DNA of 21,606 nt. Origin: CAZWRV01 sp964636325. Its GTDB lineage: Bacteria > Verrucomicrobiota > Lentisphaeria > Victivallales > GWF2-50-93. The position numbers were made by a program, and so were the translations under genes. A model generated the notes under the pieces. The model saw nothing but the letters and a program-made list of their open reading frames with translations, did no database searches and was not told where the DNA came from. The DNA lies in assembly GCA_964636325.1 (NCBI GenBank), contig CAZWRV010000108.1:1-21606 (forward strand). The letters are read 5' to 3'. Position 1 is the stretch's first letter, and each line of letters opens with the position of its first letter. Shown piece by piece: positions 9,012 through 15,522 of this stretch.

Positions 9012-9021
9012 CCCCCTTCCT
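9012..9021 (-). promoter_or_regulatory. Ribosome binding site fixing the amrS start
   Basis: AGGAAGGGGG on the minus strand, 8 nt from the ATG at 9003. It lies inside the frame if the upstream TTG at 9030 is used, so it argues for the shorter 325-aa protein. Confidence 0.7.
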
Positions 9022-9091
9022 GCCTTCCAATATAAGCTATACCGCAAGCGTGGAGAATGCAAGCTGAAATACAACCATAAAGTTTCCGAGG

Positions 9092-9118
9092 AGGCTCTTC
9101 CCCGAGCGCGAAGAGCCT
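9092..9118 (-). terminator. Hairpin between fabF and amrS, probable terminator
   Basis: Perfect 9-bp inverted repeat AGGCTCTTC / GAAGAGCCT with a 9-nt loop, 44 nt after the fabF stop on the minus strand. No clean T-run follows (GGAAACTTTATGG further on), so it may be an inefficient terminator, an RNA stability element, or a dispersed hairpin: the flank GTTTCCGAGGA resembles pieces of the arrays in the RHS genes. Confidence 0.45.
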
Positions 9119-9162
9119 ATTTAAGGGCGGAATTCTATTGCGCCGGTTTTGGAGTTCAGTTC

Positions 9163-10407
9163 CTACGCATCAGGCGAGGAGATGACAAGGCAGGCGTTGG
9201 TGCCGCCGAAGCCGAAGCTGTTGCTCAGGGCATGCCTGAGGTTGACGCCGGTCCGGCATTCCCGGACCAGGTCGGCCCACTCGAAGCCCGGCTCCGGATT
9301 GTCAATGTTGATGGAGGGGCAGATGAACTGCTTCTGCAGCATCTGCGTGCAGAATATCGCCTCGACCGCGCCCGTTGCGCCGATCATGTGGCCGGTCATC
9401 GACTTGGTGCTGTTGATTGCGACCTTGCCGGCCTTGTCGCCGAAGAGGAGCCTGATGGCCTCCAGTTCCAGCGGGTCGCCGGTCGGCGTGCCGGTGCCGT
9501 GCGTGTTTATGTAGCCGATGTCTTCGAGGCCGAGCCCCGCGTTCTCTATGGAAAGGCGCATGACCTCGCAGCTCGACCGGGCGCTCGGTACGACCATTTC
9601 CTCCGGATTAGTGTTGGCGGCCATTCCGGTAAGCACGGCGATTATAGGGGCGCCGCGCCTTTTCGCATGCTCCTCCGTCTCCACTATCAGGACGCCGGCC
9701 CCGGTACCGATGACGAAGCCGTCGCGGTCCCTGTCGAACGGACGGCTCGCCCTTTGCGGAGTATTGTTGTACTTCCTGGAAAGGGCCCTCATCGCGTCGA
9801 AACCCAGCGCATGGACCCAGTTGGTCTCCTCGGTGCCGCCGGTTATCACATATTCGTAGAGCCCGAGCTGCAGAAGCCTCGCGGCGACGATGATCGAGTG
9901 CGTCCCGCTCGTGCAGGCCGAGCTGATGTCGAACGTCTCCCCGTCGATACCAAGCAGGATCGCCAGATTCGACACGGCGGAGGAAGGCATCACCCTCGGG
10001 ACGGTGAACGGGCTGACCCTCTTGACCTTACCGGACTCGCGGAACGCGAAGGCACCATCATAGATGTGCTCGTAGGAGCTGCCCGCGCAGCCGAGCGTGA
10101 TCGCGGCCTTCCTGTTCCTCAGGTCCTCGTAGGGGATGCGGGCCTCCTTCAAGGCCTCCTCGGCCGCGACCACGGCCATCCTGGCGTTCGGCATCGTAAA
10201 TCGCTTGTTCTTCGCGTCCAGAAGCCCCGAAGGCGGATCCTCGTCGGCAAGGCCGGCCACCTGACTTTCCAAGCCGAGTTCCTTCCAGCGCGGCACAAAG
10301 GTCACGCCCGAACGCCCAGACCTCAGCGCCTCCTCGTTTTTCTCAAGCCCGTTCCCGAGCGGCGTCACAAGCCCCCGGCCTGTTATCACAATCCTCTCTT
10401 TCGGCAT
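9163..10407 (-). CDS. fabF: Beta-ketoacyl-ACP synthase II (FabF-type)
   Basis: Condensing enzyme of type II fatty acid synthesis: decarboxylative condensation of malonyl-ACP with an acyl-ACP in the cytoplasm. At 414 aa it has the family's normal length. The catalytic triad is intact: nucleophile Cys165 in DISSACTSGTH, His303 in NTHGTGTPTGD, and His340 in KSMTGHMIGATGAVE, with Lys335 and the FGFGGTNA loop near residue 398. The ATG is preceded by GAGAAGAA on the minus strand at about 6-10 nt. No acyl-carrier protein or other fab gene is adjacent, so it may act in bulk fatty acid synthesis or as a paralogue in a specialised pathway; sequence alone does not separate these. Confidence 0.92.
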   Translation of the reverse strand: MPKERIVITGRGLVTPLGNGLEKNEEALRSGRSGVTFVPRWKELGLESQVAGLADEDPPSGLLDAKNKRFTMPNARMAVVAAEEALKEARIPYEDLRNRKAAITLGCAGSSYEHIYDGAFAFRESGKVKRVSPFTVPRVMPSSAVSNLAILLGIDGETFDISSACTSGTHSIIVAARLLQLGLYEYVITGGTEETNWVHALGFDAMRALSRKYNNTPQRASRPFDRDRDGFVIGTGAGVLIVETEEHAKRRGAPIIAVLTGMAANTNPEEMVVPSARSSCEVMRLSIENAGLGLEDIGYINTHGTGTPTGDPLELEAIRLLFGDKAGKVAINSTKSMTGHMIGATGAVEAIFCTQMLQKQFICPSINIDNPEPGFEWADLVRECRTGVNLRHALSNSFGFGGTNACLVISSPDA

Positions 10408-10571
10408 AAGCAGTTCTTCTCGATCCCGTTATTAAGTTTTCCGGGCGGCTCCGGCCTCCAATGCCCGTCATAAAGATGGTGTCCCCCGTTTTGAAGCCGC
10501 ATATAACTTATCATGGCTATTCCCATATTCTAACAGTGCTCCGTTTATTCTCGGCAAATAAGCTTGCAGCC

Positions 10572-10699
10572 GTAATGCCTCAGTCTTTGCTTTCGGGGTC
10601 GCTATCGGTATCGGGATCGATTTCCGGTTTATATCTTCGACCCCGATAGCGATTCCGACCCCGACACCGATTGTCTCCGAGGAAAGGCTGAGGGATTAC
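10572..10699. repeat. Large imperfect palindrome, MITE/REP-like
   Basis: Nested inverted repeats. The outer arms are GTAATGCCTCAG (10572-10583) and CTGAGGGATTAC (10688-10699), 11 of 12 paired. The inner arms are 10593-10616 and 10641-10664, 24 nt each with four mismatches (TCGGGGTCG ... CGACCCCGA at the ends), around a 24-nt loop. The right arm has about 18 extra bases between the two. It lies between the divergent fabF and regulator genes, so it cannot terminate either. The CGATAGCGA/CGACCCCGA words look like a dispersed palindrome. Confidence 0.6.
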
Positions 10700-10712
10700 T
10701 TGCAGCCGGCCT

Positions 10713-10736
10713 AATCCGGAGAAAATCCGGATTTTT
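10713..10736 (+). terminator. Terminator-like hairpin upstream of the regulator
   Basis: Perfect 8-bp stem AATCCGGA / TCCGGATT with loop GAAAA, running directly into TTTTT. No gene ends upstream on the plus strand, so it may be the end of an unseen transcript, insulation between divergent promoters, or a leader attenuator. Confidence 0.5.
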
Positions 10737-10747
10737 CCCGAAAGATG

Positions 10748-10806
10748 TATTGACAACTCTATAATGCAGGCCATATTGACAGCCTCAAAAGCATAGATGT
10801 CAATAT
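10748..10806 (+). promoter_or_regulatory. Putative promoter and operator of the GntR/LacI regulator
   Basis: TATTGACA occurs at 10748-10755 and 10774-10781, and as its reverse complement TGTCAATA at 10798-10805. The last two form a perfect ATATTGACA / TGTCAATAT inverted repeat (10773-10781, 10798-10806) with a 16-nt spacer. A perfect TATAAT (10760-10765) lies between the first two, without a good -35. The coding start is at 10817, with no clear ribosome binding site. Three evenly spaced half-sites around a -10 box fit autoregulation by the adjacent protein (inference). Confidence 0.5.
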
Positions 10807-10816
10807 ATCTTCAGAT

Positions 10817-11914
10817 ATGCGCTCATACCCAAAAACTCCGGCATACGAGCAGGTGAAGAAATACGTGCTCGACTTGATAAGGCAGAACGGCCTGAGGCCC
10901 GGCGACAAGCTGCCCGCGGAATGCGAAATCCGCAGACTGCTCGGCTGGAGCCGGCTCACCGTGATACGAGCGCTGGACGAGCTGGAGATTGAAGGAACTA
11001 TCGACCGTGTGAAGGGTAGCGGAAACTATGTGTCGCATCCTTCCAGACACGGCCGTCCTCCGAAGATACTTATCGCCTCCCCTCCCCCGTCAGAGCATCT
11101 CGGCGACTCGTATCTGGGGCGGATGTTCACAGGAATCGGCGCGGCGGCGGCGGCGGGAGGCATTTCAATAATTTATCATGCTGAAGACAGGAAGCCTCTG
11201 ACTGCGGGGAAGGTTCGGGGTCTCAAGGCGGATGGCGTCCTTCTGATGACGCTGGATCTGGACGGCTTCGAGCCCGCCCTAAGGATGCTGGAAGAAGGCA
11301 TCCCCCTCATCGCCGTGGCCAGCCGCAACAGGGCACTGCCGGTCCCATGCGTCTCATCCGACAACCATGGAAGCTTGAAGTTAGCGGTTGAACGTCTGGC
11401 ATCGCTCGGACACAGGCGGATCGCCTATCTTTCCCACGGACTCGGCACATGCGACGTCCAGGAGAGGGTAATCGGATATCAGGACGGGCTTCAGACCGCC
11501 GGACTTCCGTTTGATCCGGCCATTATGCTCGTGGCCCGGAAAAGTCCGGCGCCGGCGGCCCTGAGGTCATGGTTCGGCAGCCTCGGCGACAAGCCCACGG
11601 CAATGATACTCAGCCAGGATCTTGTCTTCCCGGTCATGAACCTTCTGGCCGGCACGGGACTTACAGTTCCCAAGGACGTCTCCATCGTCTCGACCGACGA
11701 CGACCGGTCATTCGCCAGCATGTCCCCGTCCATAAGCGCCATACGCCAGCCCGTCGCCGAAATCGGCAGGACAGCCGTCGCCAGGCTCGCAGAAATGATC
11801 GCCGCCGGCGTCTCAAAAACCGACATCGTGGTCCCCTCGGAACTGGTGTTAAGGGATTCGGTAGCATCCGTTCCAGGAATGGCCGCCCATAAACCTATGA
11901 AGAAATCCACGTGA
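10817..11914 (+). CDS. GntR-type DNA-binding domain fused to LacI-type sugar sensor
   Basis: 365 aa. Residues about 8-73 form a GntR winged helix (YEQVKKYVLDLIRQNGLRPG, KLPAECEIRRLLGWSRLTV, then GSGNYVS in the wing). From about 85 onward comes a periplasmic-binding-protein-like domain as in LacI/AraR regulators (GRMFTGIGAAAAAGG, ADGVLLMTLD, VSSDNHGSLKLAVERLASLGHRRIAYLSH, PKDVSIVSTDD, IRQPVAEIGRTAVARLAEMI). This layout is that of AraR-type repressors that leave DNA on binding a sugar. It is followed 47 nt later by two oxidoreductases, which it probably controls along with itself via the TATTGACA sites upstream. No good ribosome binding site precedes the ATG. Confidence 0.88.
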   Translation: MRSYPKTPAYEQVKKYVLDLIRQNGLRPGDKLPAECEIRRLLGWSRLTVIRALDELEIEGTIDRVKGSGNYVSHPSRHGRPPKILIASPPPSEHLGDSYLGRMFTGIGAAAAAGGISIIYHAEDRKPLTAGKVRGLKADGVLLMTLDLDGFEPALRMLEEGIPLIAVASRNRALPVPCVSSDNHGSLKLAVERLASLGHRRIAYLSHGLGTCDVQERVIGYQDGLQTAGLPFDPAIMLVARKSPAPAALRSWFGSLGDKPTAMILSQDLVFPVMNLLAGTGLTVPKDVSIVSTDDDRSFASMSPSISAIRQPVAEIGRTAVARLAEMIAAGVSKTDIVVPSELVLRDSVASVPGMAAHKPMKKST

Positions 11915-11961
11915 TCTCCGTGGTTGATGTTTAACAAAACCAGGAAAGGAGTTATGAAAAT

Positions 11962-12801
11962 ATGAAGAGAATCGGATTCGTGGACTACAAGCTGGAGAAC
12001 TTCCATGCGAACGTGTATCTGAAGATCCTTAGGGAGGACCTCAAGGCCCGCGGCTACGAGGTCAGCGGCGCATGGTCCCTCGACGAGGCCTCGGGAAAGG
12101 AATGGGCCGCAAAGAACAACGTCCCGTATTTCACAAGCCCTGAAAGTCTCGACAAGAACTGCGACTTCTACGTGATCCTTGCGCCGTCCAACCCCGAGAC
12201 GCACCTCGAACTCTGCAAGAAGTTCTTCCGCTTCGGAAAGACGACCTATGTGGACAAGACCTTCGCGCCCGACACCAGGACGGCCGAGAAAATCTTCAAG
12301 ATCGCCGACAAGTTCGGCGTGAAGATGCAGACCAGCTCCGCGCTGCGATACACCAACGTCCAGGACGCCGTAAAACAGTCGGGTGGGACGGGGATCGTGA
12401 AACATGTAGTGACCTGGGGCGGCGGAAGCTCGTTCGGCGAATACGCAATCCATCCGGTCGAACTGGCGGTCAGCGTCATGGGCCCGGACGCCGAAACACT
12501 CATGAGGCGCGGCGGCGGCAACCTCTCCCAGCTCCTCATCAACTTCAGCGGTGGAAGGACCGCCGTCGTCAACGTCTACGCGAACAACAGCACCCCTTTC
12601 GCGGCCTCGGTCACCGACGAGAAGGAGACAAAAATCATCAACGTCGACAGCTCGAAGATATTCGTCAACCTGGCTGCCGCAGTCCTCGACCTCTTCGATA
12701 CGGGAAAAGAGGGCATCGACCGCGCCGAGAGCCTGGCGATCCGCCGCATCCTCGACGCCGCCGAAAAAACCGCCGCCCTTAAAAAATTCATCAAAATTTA
12801 A
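11962..12801 (+). CDS. Gfo/Idh/MocA-family oxidoreductase, short variant
   Basis: 279 aa, shorter than the usual 330-390. The N-terminal Rossmann region is recognisable by layout (RIGFVDYKLENFHANVYLKI, then PSNPETHLELC, then YVDKTFAPD) but lacks a canonical GxGxxG, and the usual EKP motif appears as DKT (98-100), so cofactor use may differ. The C-terminal part (GGGSSFGEYAIHPVELAVSV) matches the alpha/beta half of the family. The start at 11962 has GGAG (11948-11951) 10 nt upstream; an ATG at 11954 gives only MKI-stop and overlaps it. Likely a sugar or inositol-type dehydrogenase acting in the cytoplasm with the next gene; substrate unknown. Confidence 0.75.
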   Translation: MKRIGFVDYKLENFHANVYLKILREDLKARGYEVSGAWSLDEASGKEWAAKNNVPYFTSPESLDKNCDFYVILAPSNPETHLELCKKFFRFGKTTYVDKTFAPDTRTAEKIFKIADKFGVKMQTSSALRYTNVQDAVKQSGGTGIVKHVVTWGGGSSFGEYAIHPVELAVSVMGPDAETLMRRGGGNLSQLLINFSGGRTAVVNVYANNSTPFAASVTDEKETKIINVDSSKIFVNLAAAVLDLFDTGKEGIDRAESLAIRRILDAAEKTAALKKFIKI

Positions 12802-12815
12802 CGGTTAACCGCTCA

Positions 12816-12876
12816 CTGAGTCACCGAGTCATGAAGTCATAAGTTCAACATTCTTCATGCCTTGGTGCCTTTGTGT
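12816..12876. repeat. Two octamer-periodic blocks after the first oxidoreductase
   Basis: CTGAGTCA, CCGAGTCA, TGAAGTCA, TAAGTTCA run in register at 12816-12847, followed at 12853-12876 by CTTCATGC, CTTGGTGC, CTTTGTGT. All units are 8 nt. They begin 14 nt after the stop, just behind the palindrome CGGTTAACCG (12802-12811). Confidence 0.55.
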
Positions 12877-12907
12877 GAGAACATATTAATAATGAAGGAG
12901 CAATAAA

Positions 12908-13966
12908 ATGACAAAGAAACTGAAAATCGGAATCATCGGGCTCGGGGCGATCGGGAAGGTTCACGCGGACTCCTACGCCGCAAACGCGGCTGACGCCGAA
13001 ATCGCCGCGGTCTGCGACGTGTCGGAAGCCGCGCTGAACGAGGTCGCCGCAAAGCACAACGTCAAGAACAAGTTCTCCGACTACCGGAAGCTGCTCGCCA
13101 GCGACGTCGACGCCGTCAGCGTCTGCACCGGCAACACCACGCACATGGAATTCTCGGTCGCCGCCTTCGAGGCCGGCAAGCACGTCCTCCTCGAGAAGCC
13201 GATGGCCATGAACGCCAAGCAGGCCGAGAAGATCGTCGCCGCCGCCAAGAAGAGCCGCAGAACCCTCCAGATCGGCATGGTCCAGAGGCAGGGCGGCGAA
13301 GCCCAGATGGCCAGGAAATATGTCGAAAACGGAACCCTCGGCAATATCTACCACATGAGGGCCGTCCTAGTCCGCAGACGCGGAATCCCCGGCCTCGGCG
13401 GATGGTTCACCACAAAGGCGCAGTCCGGCGGCGGCCCCCTCATCGACATCGGCGTCCACTGGTTCGATCTGGCGATGTATATAAGCGGGCACTGGGATCC
13501 GAAGAGCGTCAGCGCAAAGTGCTACGAAAACTTCGGGACCAGGATGGGCGAATACAGGTACGTCGGAATGTGGGCCGGCCCGCCCAAGCTAGACGGCAAG
13601 TTCGACGTCGAGGACCACGCCTCCGGCTTCGTCCGCTTCGGAAAGGCCACGATGTCCTTCGAGATCACATGGGCCGCCAACGCCCCGGACGAAGGCTTCG
13701 TCGAAATCCTCGGCGACAAGGGCGGCGTCCGCATCCTCGACGGCAAGCCCTTCACCATCAGGACCGAGTTCGGCACAGACGTCGCCGACGTCTGCCCGCT
13801 CTACCCCAACCCGGGCAACAACTTCCACAACCAGATAAAGAAGTTCATCGGCGCGTGCAGGGGAGAAAACCCGCCCGCCGCAACAGGCGAAGAAGGACTC
13901 GTCAACATGAAGCTCATCGACGCCGTCTACGAGTCCTCCAAGCAGGGAAAGGAAGTCAAGATATAA
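12908..13966 (+). CDS. Gfo/Idh/MocA-family NAD(P)-dependent oxidoreductase
   Basis: 352 aa with the full family signature: dinucleotide-binding GLGAIG (G11, G13, G16), the acidic end of strand two (AAVCD), EKP (96-98) that positions the catalytic lysine, and GGGPLIDIGVHWFDLA with D180 and H184 as expected active-site residues. It probably oxidises or reduces a sugar, sugar acid or cyclitol using NAD(P). AAGGAG at 12895-12900 lies 7 nt from the ATG. It sits 106 nt behind the short oxidoreductase in the same direction; the intervening space contains octamer repeats rather than a terminator. A strong terminator follows at 14033-14066. The last 35 codons recur as a fragment at 14941-15057. Confidence 0.92.
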   Translation: MTKKLKIGIIGLGAIGKVHADSYAANAADAEIAAVCDVSEAALNEVAAKHNVKNKFSDYRKLLASDVDAVSVCTGNTTHMEFSVAAFEAGKHVLLEKPMAMNAKQAEKIVAAAKKSRRTLQIGMVQRQGGEAQMARKYVENGTLGNIYHMRAVLVRRRGIPGLGGWFTTKAQSGGGPLIDIGVHWFDLAMYISGHWDPKSVSAKCYENFGTRMGEYRYVGMWAGPPKLDGKFDVEDHASGFVRFGKATMSFEITWAANAPDEGFVEILGDKGGVRILDGKPFTIRTEFGTDVADVCPLYPNPGNNFHNQIKKFIGACRGENPPAATGEEGLVNMKLIDAVYESSKQGKEVKI

Positions 13967-13970
13967 ATGA

Positions 13971-14010
13971 AGATGGGCGGATGGATGATTGGATGAATGG
14001 ATGCTTGGGC
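13971..14010. repeat. Octamer-periodic block after the second oxidoreductase
   Basis: In 8-nt register: AGATGGGC, GGATGGAT, GATTGGAT, GAATGGAT, GCTTGGGC. It starts 4 nt after the stop codon. The consensus differs from the blocks at 12816 and 15059 but the period is the same. Confidence 0.55.
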
Positions 14011-14032
14011 TAATTAGAAGCTTCAGCCTACC

Positions 14033-14066
14033 GGGGGGATCAGGAGCATTCCTGGTCCCCCTTTTT
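14033..14066 (+). terminator. Rho-independent terminator of the oxidoreductase operon
   Basis: A 12-bp stem GGGGGATCAGGA / TCCTGGTCCCCC (one G-T pair), loop GCAT, then TTTTT. A homologous hairpin lies at 15105-15131 behind the duplicated 3' end. Confidence 0.88.
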
Positions 14067-14073
14067 ACGTTTG

Positions 14074-14661
14074 TTACTTACGCATTCTTGCAGCTTTCGC
14101 CGTAAGACGTTTCTGACGTCCCTCCTCCTTGATCCTGATCAGCATGTCTTCATGGCTCTTATCGGCGGCAGCCATGTCCAAGAGCCATTGTTCCCTATCA
14201 TTGACGGCTCTCCACGCGTGTACCGCGTCAGAACCCAGCCATTTCGATACAGAGCCGCAGAACGGCCATCCGCCATCGGATCCGTTCCCGGCTTCAAACA
14301 GAAGCTTGCATGGGATGAAGGATGAAATGTCGATTTTCCCGATCCGGTTCACCGAAGAATTTATTTTCCGGGAATAAATGCCGATACATGTCTCCCTATG
14401 AAGTGGAACATATGTGTTTGGAGCTGCGCGATACTTTCGGTCAATTTGCAGTATCTTAAGATTTGGCAAGTCCAGTTCATCAAAGGCATAATCGTGCCTG
14501 AATATTGCAGATGTGATTCCGATGTGGCACATCGGATCTGATCTATCAACCTTTTCTCGGGCAGTCAATACCAACGCGCATCCCCAATATCCTTCGAAAG
14601 GATGCGTCTTGAGGACATCGCCGGTTTCCAGCAATTCCTGTTTTTTTTCAGACACGGACAA
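14074..14661 (-). CDS. Unknown protein downstream of an antitoxin-like gene
   Basis: 195 aa, not recognised with confidence. The N-terminal half (ELLETGDVLKTHPFEGYWGCALVLTA) has the look of a beta-barrel opening as in Imm26-like immunity proteins, but this is a weak resemblance. The C-terminus is a basic helical tail (EEGRQKRLTAKAARMRK). The start is a TTG at 14661 (a GTG lies at 14655) with no clear ribosome binding site. It follows the 65-aa gene with a 6-nt gap in the same reading frame, separated by a single TAA, so translation may continue by re-initiation. The codon use and composition are less GC-rich than the surrounding operon, consistent with acquisition. Confidence 0.6.
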   Translation of the reverse strand: MSVSEKKQELLETGDVLKTHPFEGYWGCALVLTAREKVDRSDPMCHIGITSAIFRHDYAFDELDLPNLKILQIDRKYRAAPNTYVPLHRETCIGIYSRKINSSVNRIGKIDISSFIPCKLLFEAGNGSDGGWPFCGSVSKWLGSDAVHAWRAVNDREQWLLDMAAADKSHEDMLIRIKEEGRQKRLTAKAARMRK

Positions 14662-14667
14662 TAGCGT

Positions 14668-14865
14668 TTACGTCTTGCATTGCTTAACTCCGGCACGGGC
14701 TATTCCAATCAGCGCCCTGAGCGCTCCGTTGACTGATTTATTGTCGTGAAAAACCTTGGCGACATCCGGATCTAAAAGGACGACATTAGTGCCCTCTTTA
14801 TATCGTGAAGCATATTTCCCCACGACACCCCCTTTCATCGATGCGAAATCGTAATCGGAACGCAT
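14668..14865 (-). CDS. Small antitoxin-like protein
   Basis: 65 aa: MRSDYDFASMKGGVVGKYASRY... with a YDFxxxKG start, a central TNVVLLDPDVAKVF strand and NGALRALIGIAR helix. I recall this arrangement from small ribbon-helix-helix-like antitoxin proteins of the YDFS-KG type; no database check was possible. It precedes the 195-aa gene by 6 nt, and the pair could be a toxin-antitoxin or similar module. AAAGAAG just upstream of the ATG could serve as ribosome binding site, though the spacing is tight. It lies inside a block bounded by two copies of an oxidoreductase 3' end. Confidence 0.6.
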   Translation of the reverse strand: MRSDYDFASMKGGVVGKYASRYKEGTNVVLLDPDVAKVFHDNKSVNGALRALIGIARAGVKQCKT

Positions 14866-14940
14866 ATCTTCTTTGCTATTCTGTCTTCTTCGTTTCTTCG
14901 CATAATATATTCCGCCTTTGTATAAATGCCATAAGCTCCC

Positions 14941-15057
14941 AGTCGGTACAGGGGCGAAAGCTCGCCCGCCCCAACCGGCGAAGAAGGCCTCGTCAACATG
15001 AAGCTCATCGACGCCGTCTATGAGTCCTCGAAGCAGGGGAAGGAAGTGAAAATATGA
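14941..15057 (+). pseudogene. 3' fragment of a Gfo/Idh/MocA oxidoreductase
   Basis: In frame this reads RGESSPAPTGEEGLVNMKL... to KQGKEVKI-stop and matches the last 35 or so codons of the intact gene at 12908-13966. Most differences lie at third codon positions, so the parent paralogue was under selection before it was cut down. A TAA lies in frame at 14932, just before homology starts, and there is no start signal. Like the intact copy it is followed by an octamer block and a GGGGATCAGG/CCTGGTCCCC terminator. Confidence 0.8.
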
Positions 15058-15058
15058 A

Positions 15059-15098
15059 GTGACTGAGTGCCTAAGCGGCTGAGTTGCTGAGTGACTGA
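15059..15098. repeat. Octamer-periodic block after the oxidoreductase fragment
   Basis: GTGACTGA, GTGCCTAA, GCGGCTGA, GTTGCTGA, GTGACTGA in strict 8-nt register, starting 2 nt after the stop codon. The consensus is one base from a rotation of the CTGAGTCA units at 12816. Confidence 0.65.
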
Positions 15099-15104
15099 GC
15101 GATA

Positions 15105-15131
15105 GGGGATCAGGCGAAATCCTGGTCCCCC
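15105..15131 (+). terminator. Second copy of the operon terminator
   Basis: GGGGATCAGG (15106-15115) pairs with CCTGGTCCCC (15121-15130), with one wobble pair; the tail CTGTTTCATT is weaker than in the first copy at 14033-14066. From here to 15252 I see no further gene or signal. Confidence 0.7.
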
Positions 15132-15252
15132 TGTTTCATTCTTAAGGATTTATTTCCCCTATCGAACGCATATGGCTATGAATGGAATGATCCCTATAAC
15201 TCGTTTTAAACAGTTGGAAAAATTGAAATGTTGATAATCAACGACTTATGAA

Positions 15253-15498
15253 TCATAAAAAAGCTGTTGGCATTACAAAATCATAATTTCGGGCGAATCT
15301 TACCGCAGGCGGCACGGCAACCCCGGCGGCCTGAAAAACTTTTCCGGCGCAGCCCCGCATCTCGCTTCTGAAAACGGCAGCCTTGCCGGGCCACATTTCG
15401 CAGCGCAGCGGCATTCCGTCTCCGTCTATCACCACTCCGACAACCATTTGCTTCCGGTCCGAACGATGATTCTTGCTGTAGCCGTAAGAAAAACGATA
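15253..15498 (-). pseudogene. Transposase remnant (IS4/IS1634-like)
   Basis: The minus strand reads RFSYGYSKNHRSDRKQMVV, then GVVIDGDGMPLRCEMWPGKAAVF, the segment that in IS1634/IS4-type DDE transposases follows the first catalytic Asp region (G-[YH]-S-K-[DN]-H-R-x-D-x-x-Q, then G-x-P-x-x-x-x-x-x-P-G-[NK]). Only this core is left: an in-frame TAG lies just upstream, and downstream the resemblance stops after about residue AVFRSEM. No terminal inverted repeats were found. It sits directly behind the 3' end of the CcdA-like gene, near a rearranged junction. Confidence 0.65.
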
Positions 15499-15522
15499 AT
15501 TCTCCTATTTCCAGAACCGTCC

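Noticed and set aside
9004..9030. TTG start of amrS at 9030
   Set aside because: The strong ribosome binding site lies inside this extension and the extra nine residues are not typical of the family.
8290..10473. 727-aa open frame on the plus strand
   Set aside because: Antisense to amrS and fabF, both of which show full catalytic motifs; its translation is Arg/Gly/Asp/Val-rich without domains, as expected for the complement of GC-rich coding DNA.
10750..10765. Sigma-70 promoter TTGACA plus TATAAT
   Set aside because: The two boxes are only 4 nt apart; TTGACA here is better read as part of the TATTGACA half-site set.
11954..11965. Three-codon frame (MKI) overlapping the first oxidoreductase start
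   Set aside because: An ATG by chance only 2 nt from the GGAG; the start at 11962 has better spacing and a full protein.
14074..14661. Firm call as Imm26 immunity protein for the RHS toxin
   Set aside because: Resemblance is limited to a short N-terminal stretch, and the gene is paired with an antitoxin-like gene and more than 1.5 kb from any RHS gene.
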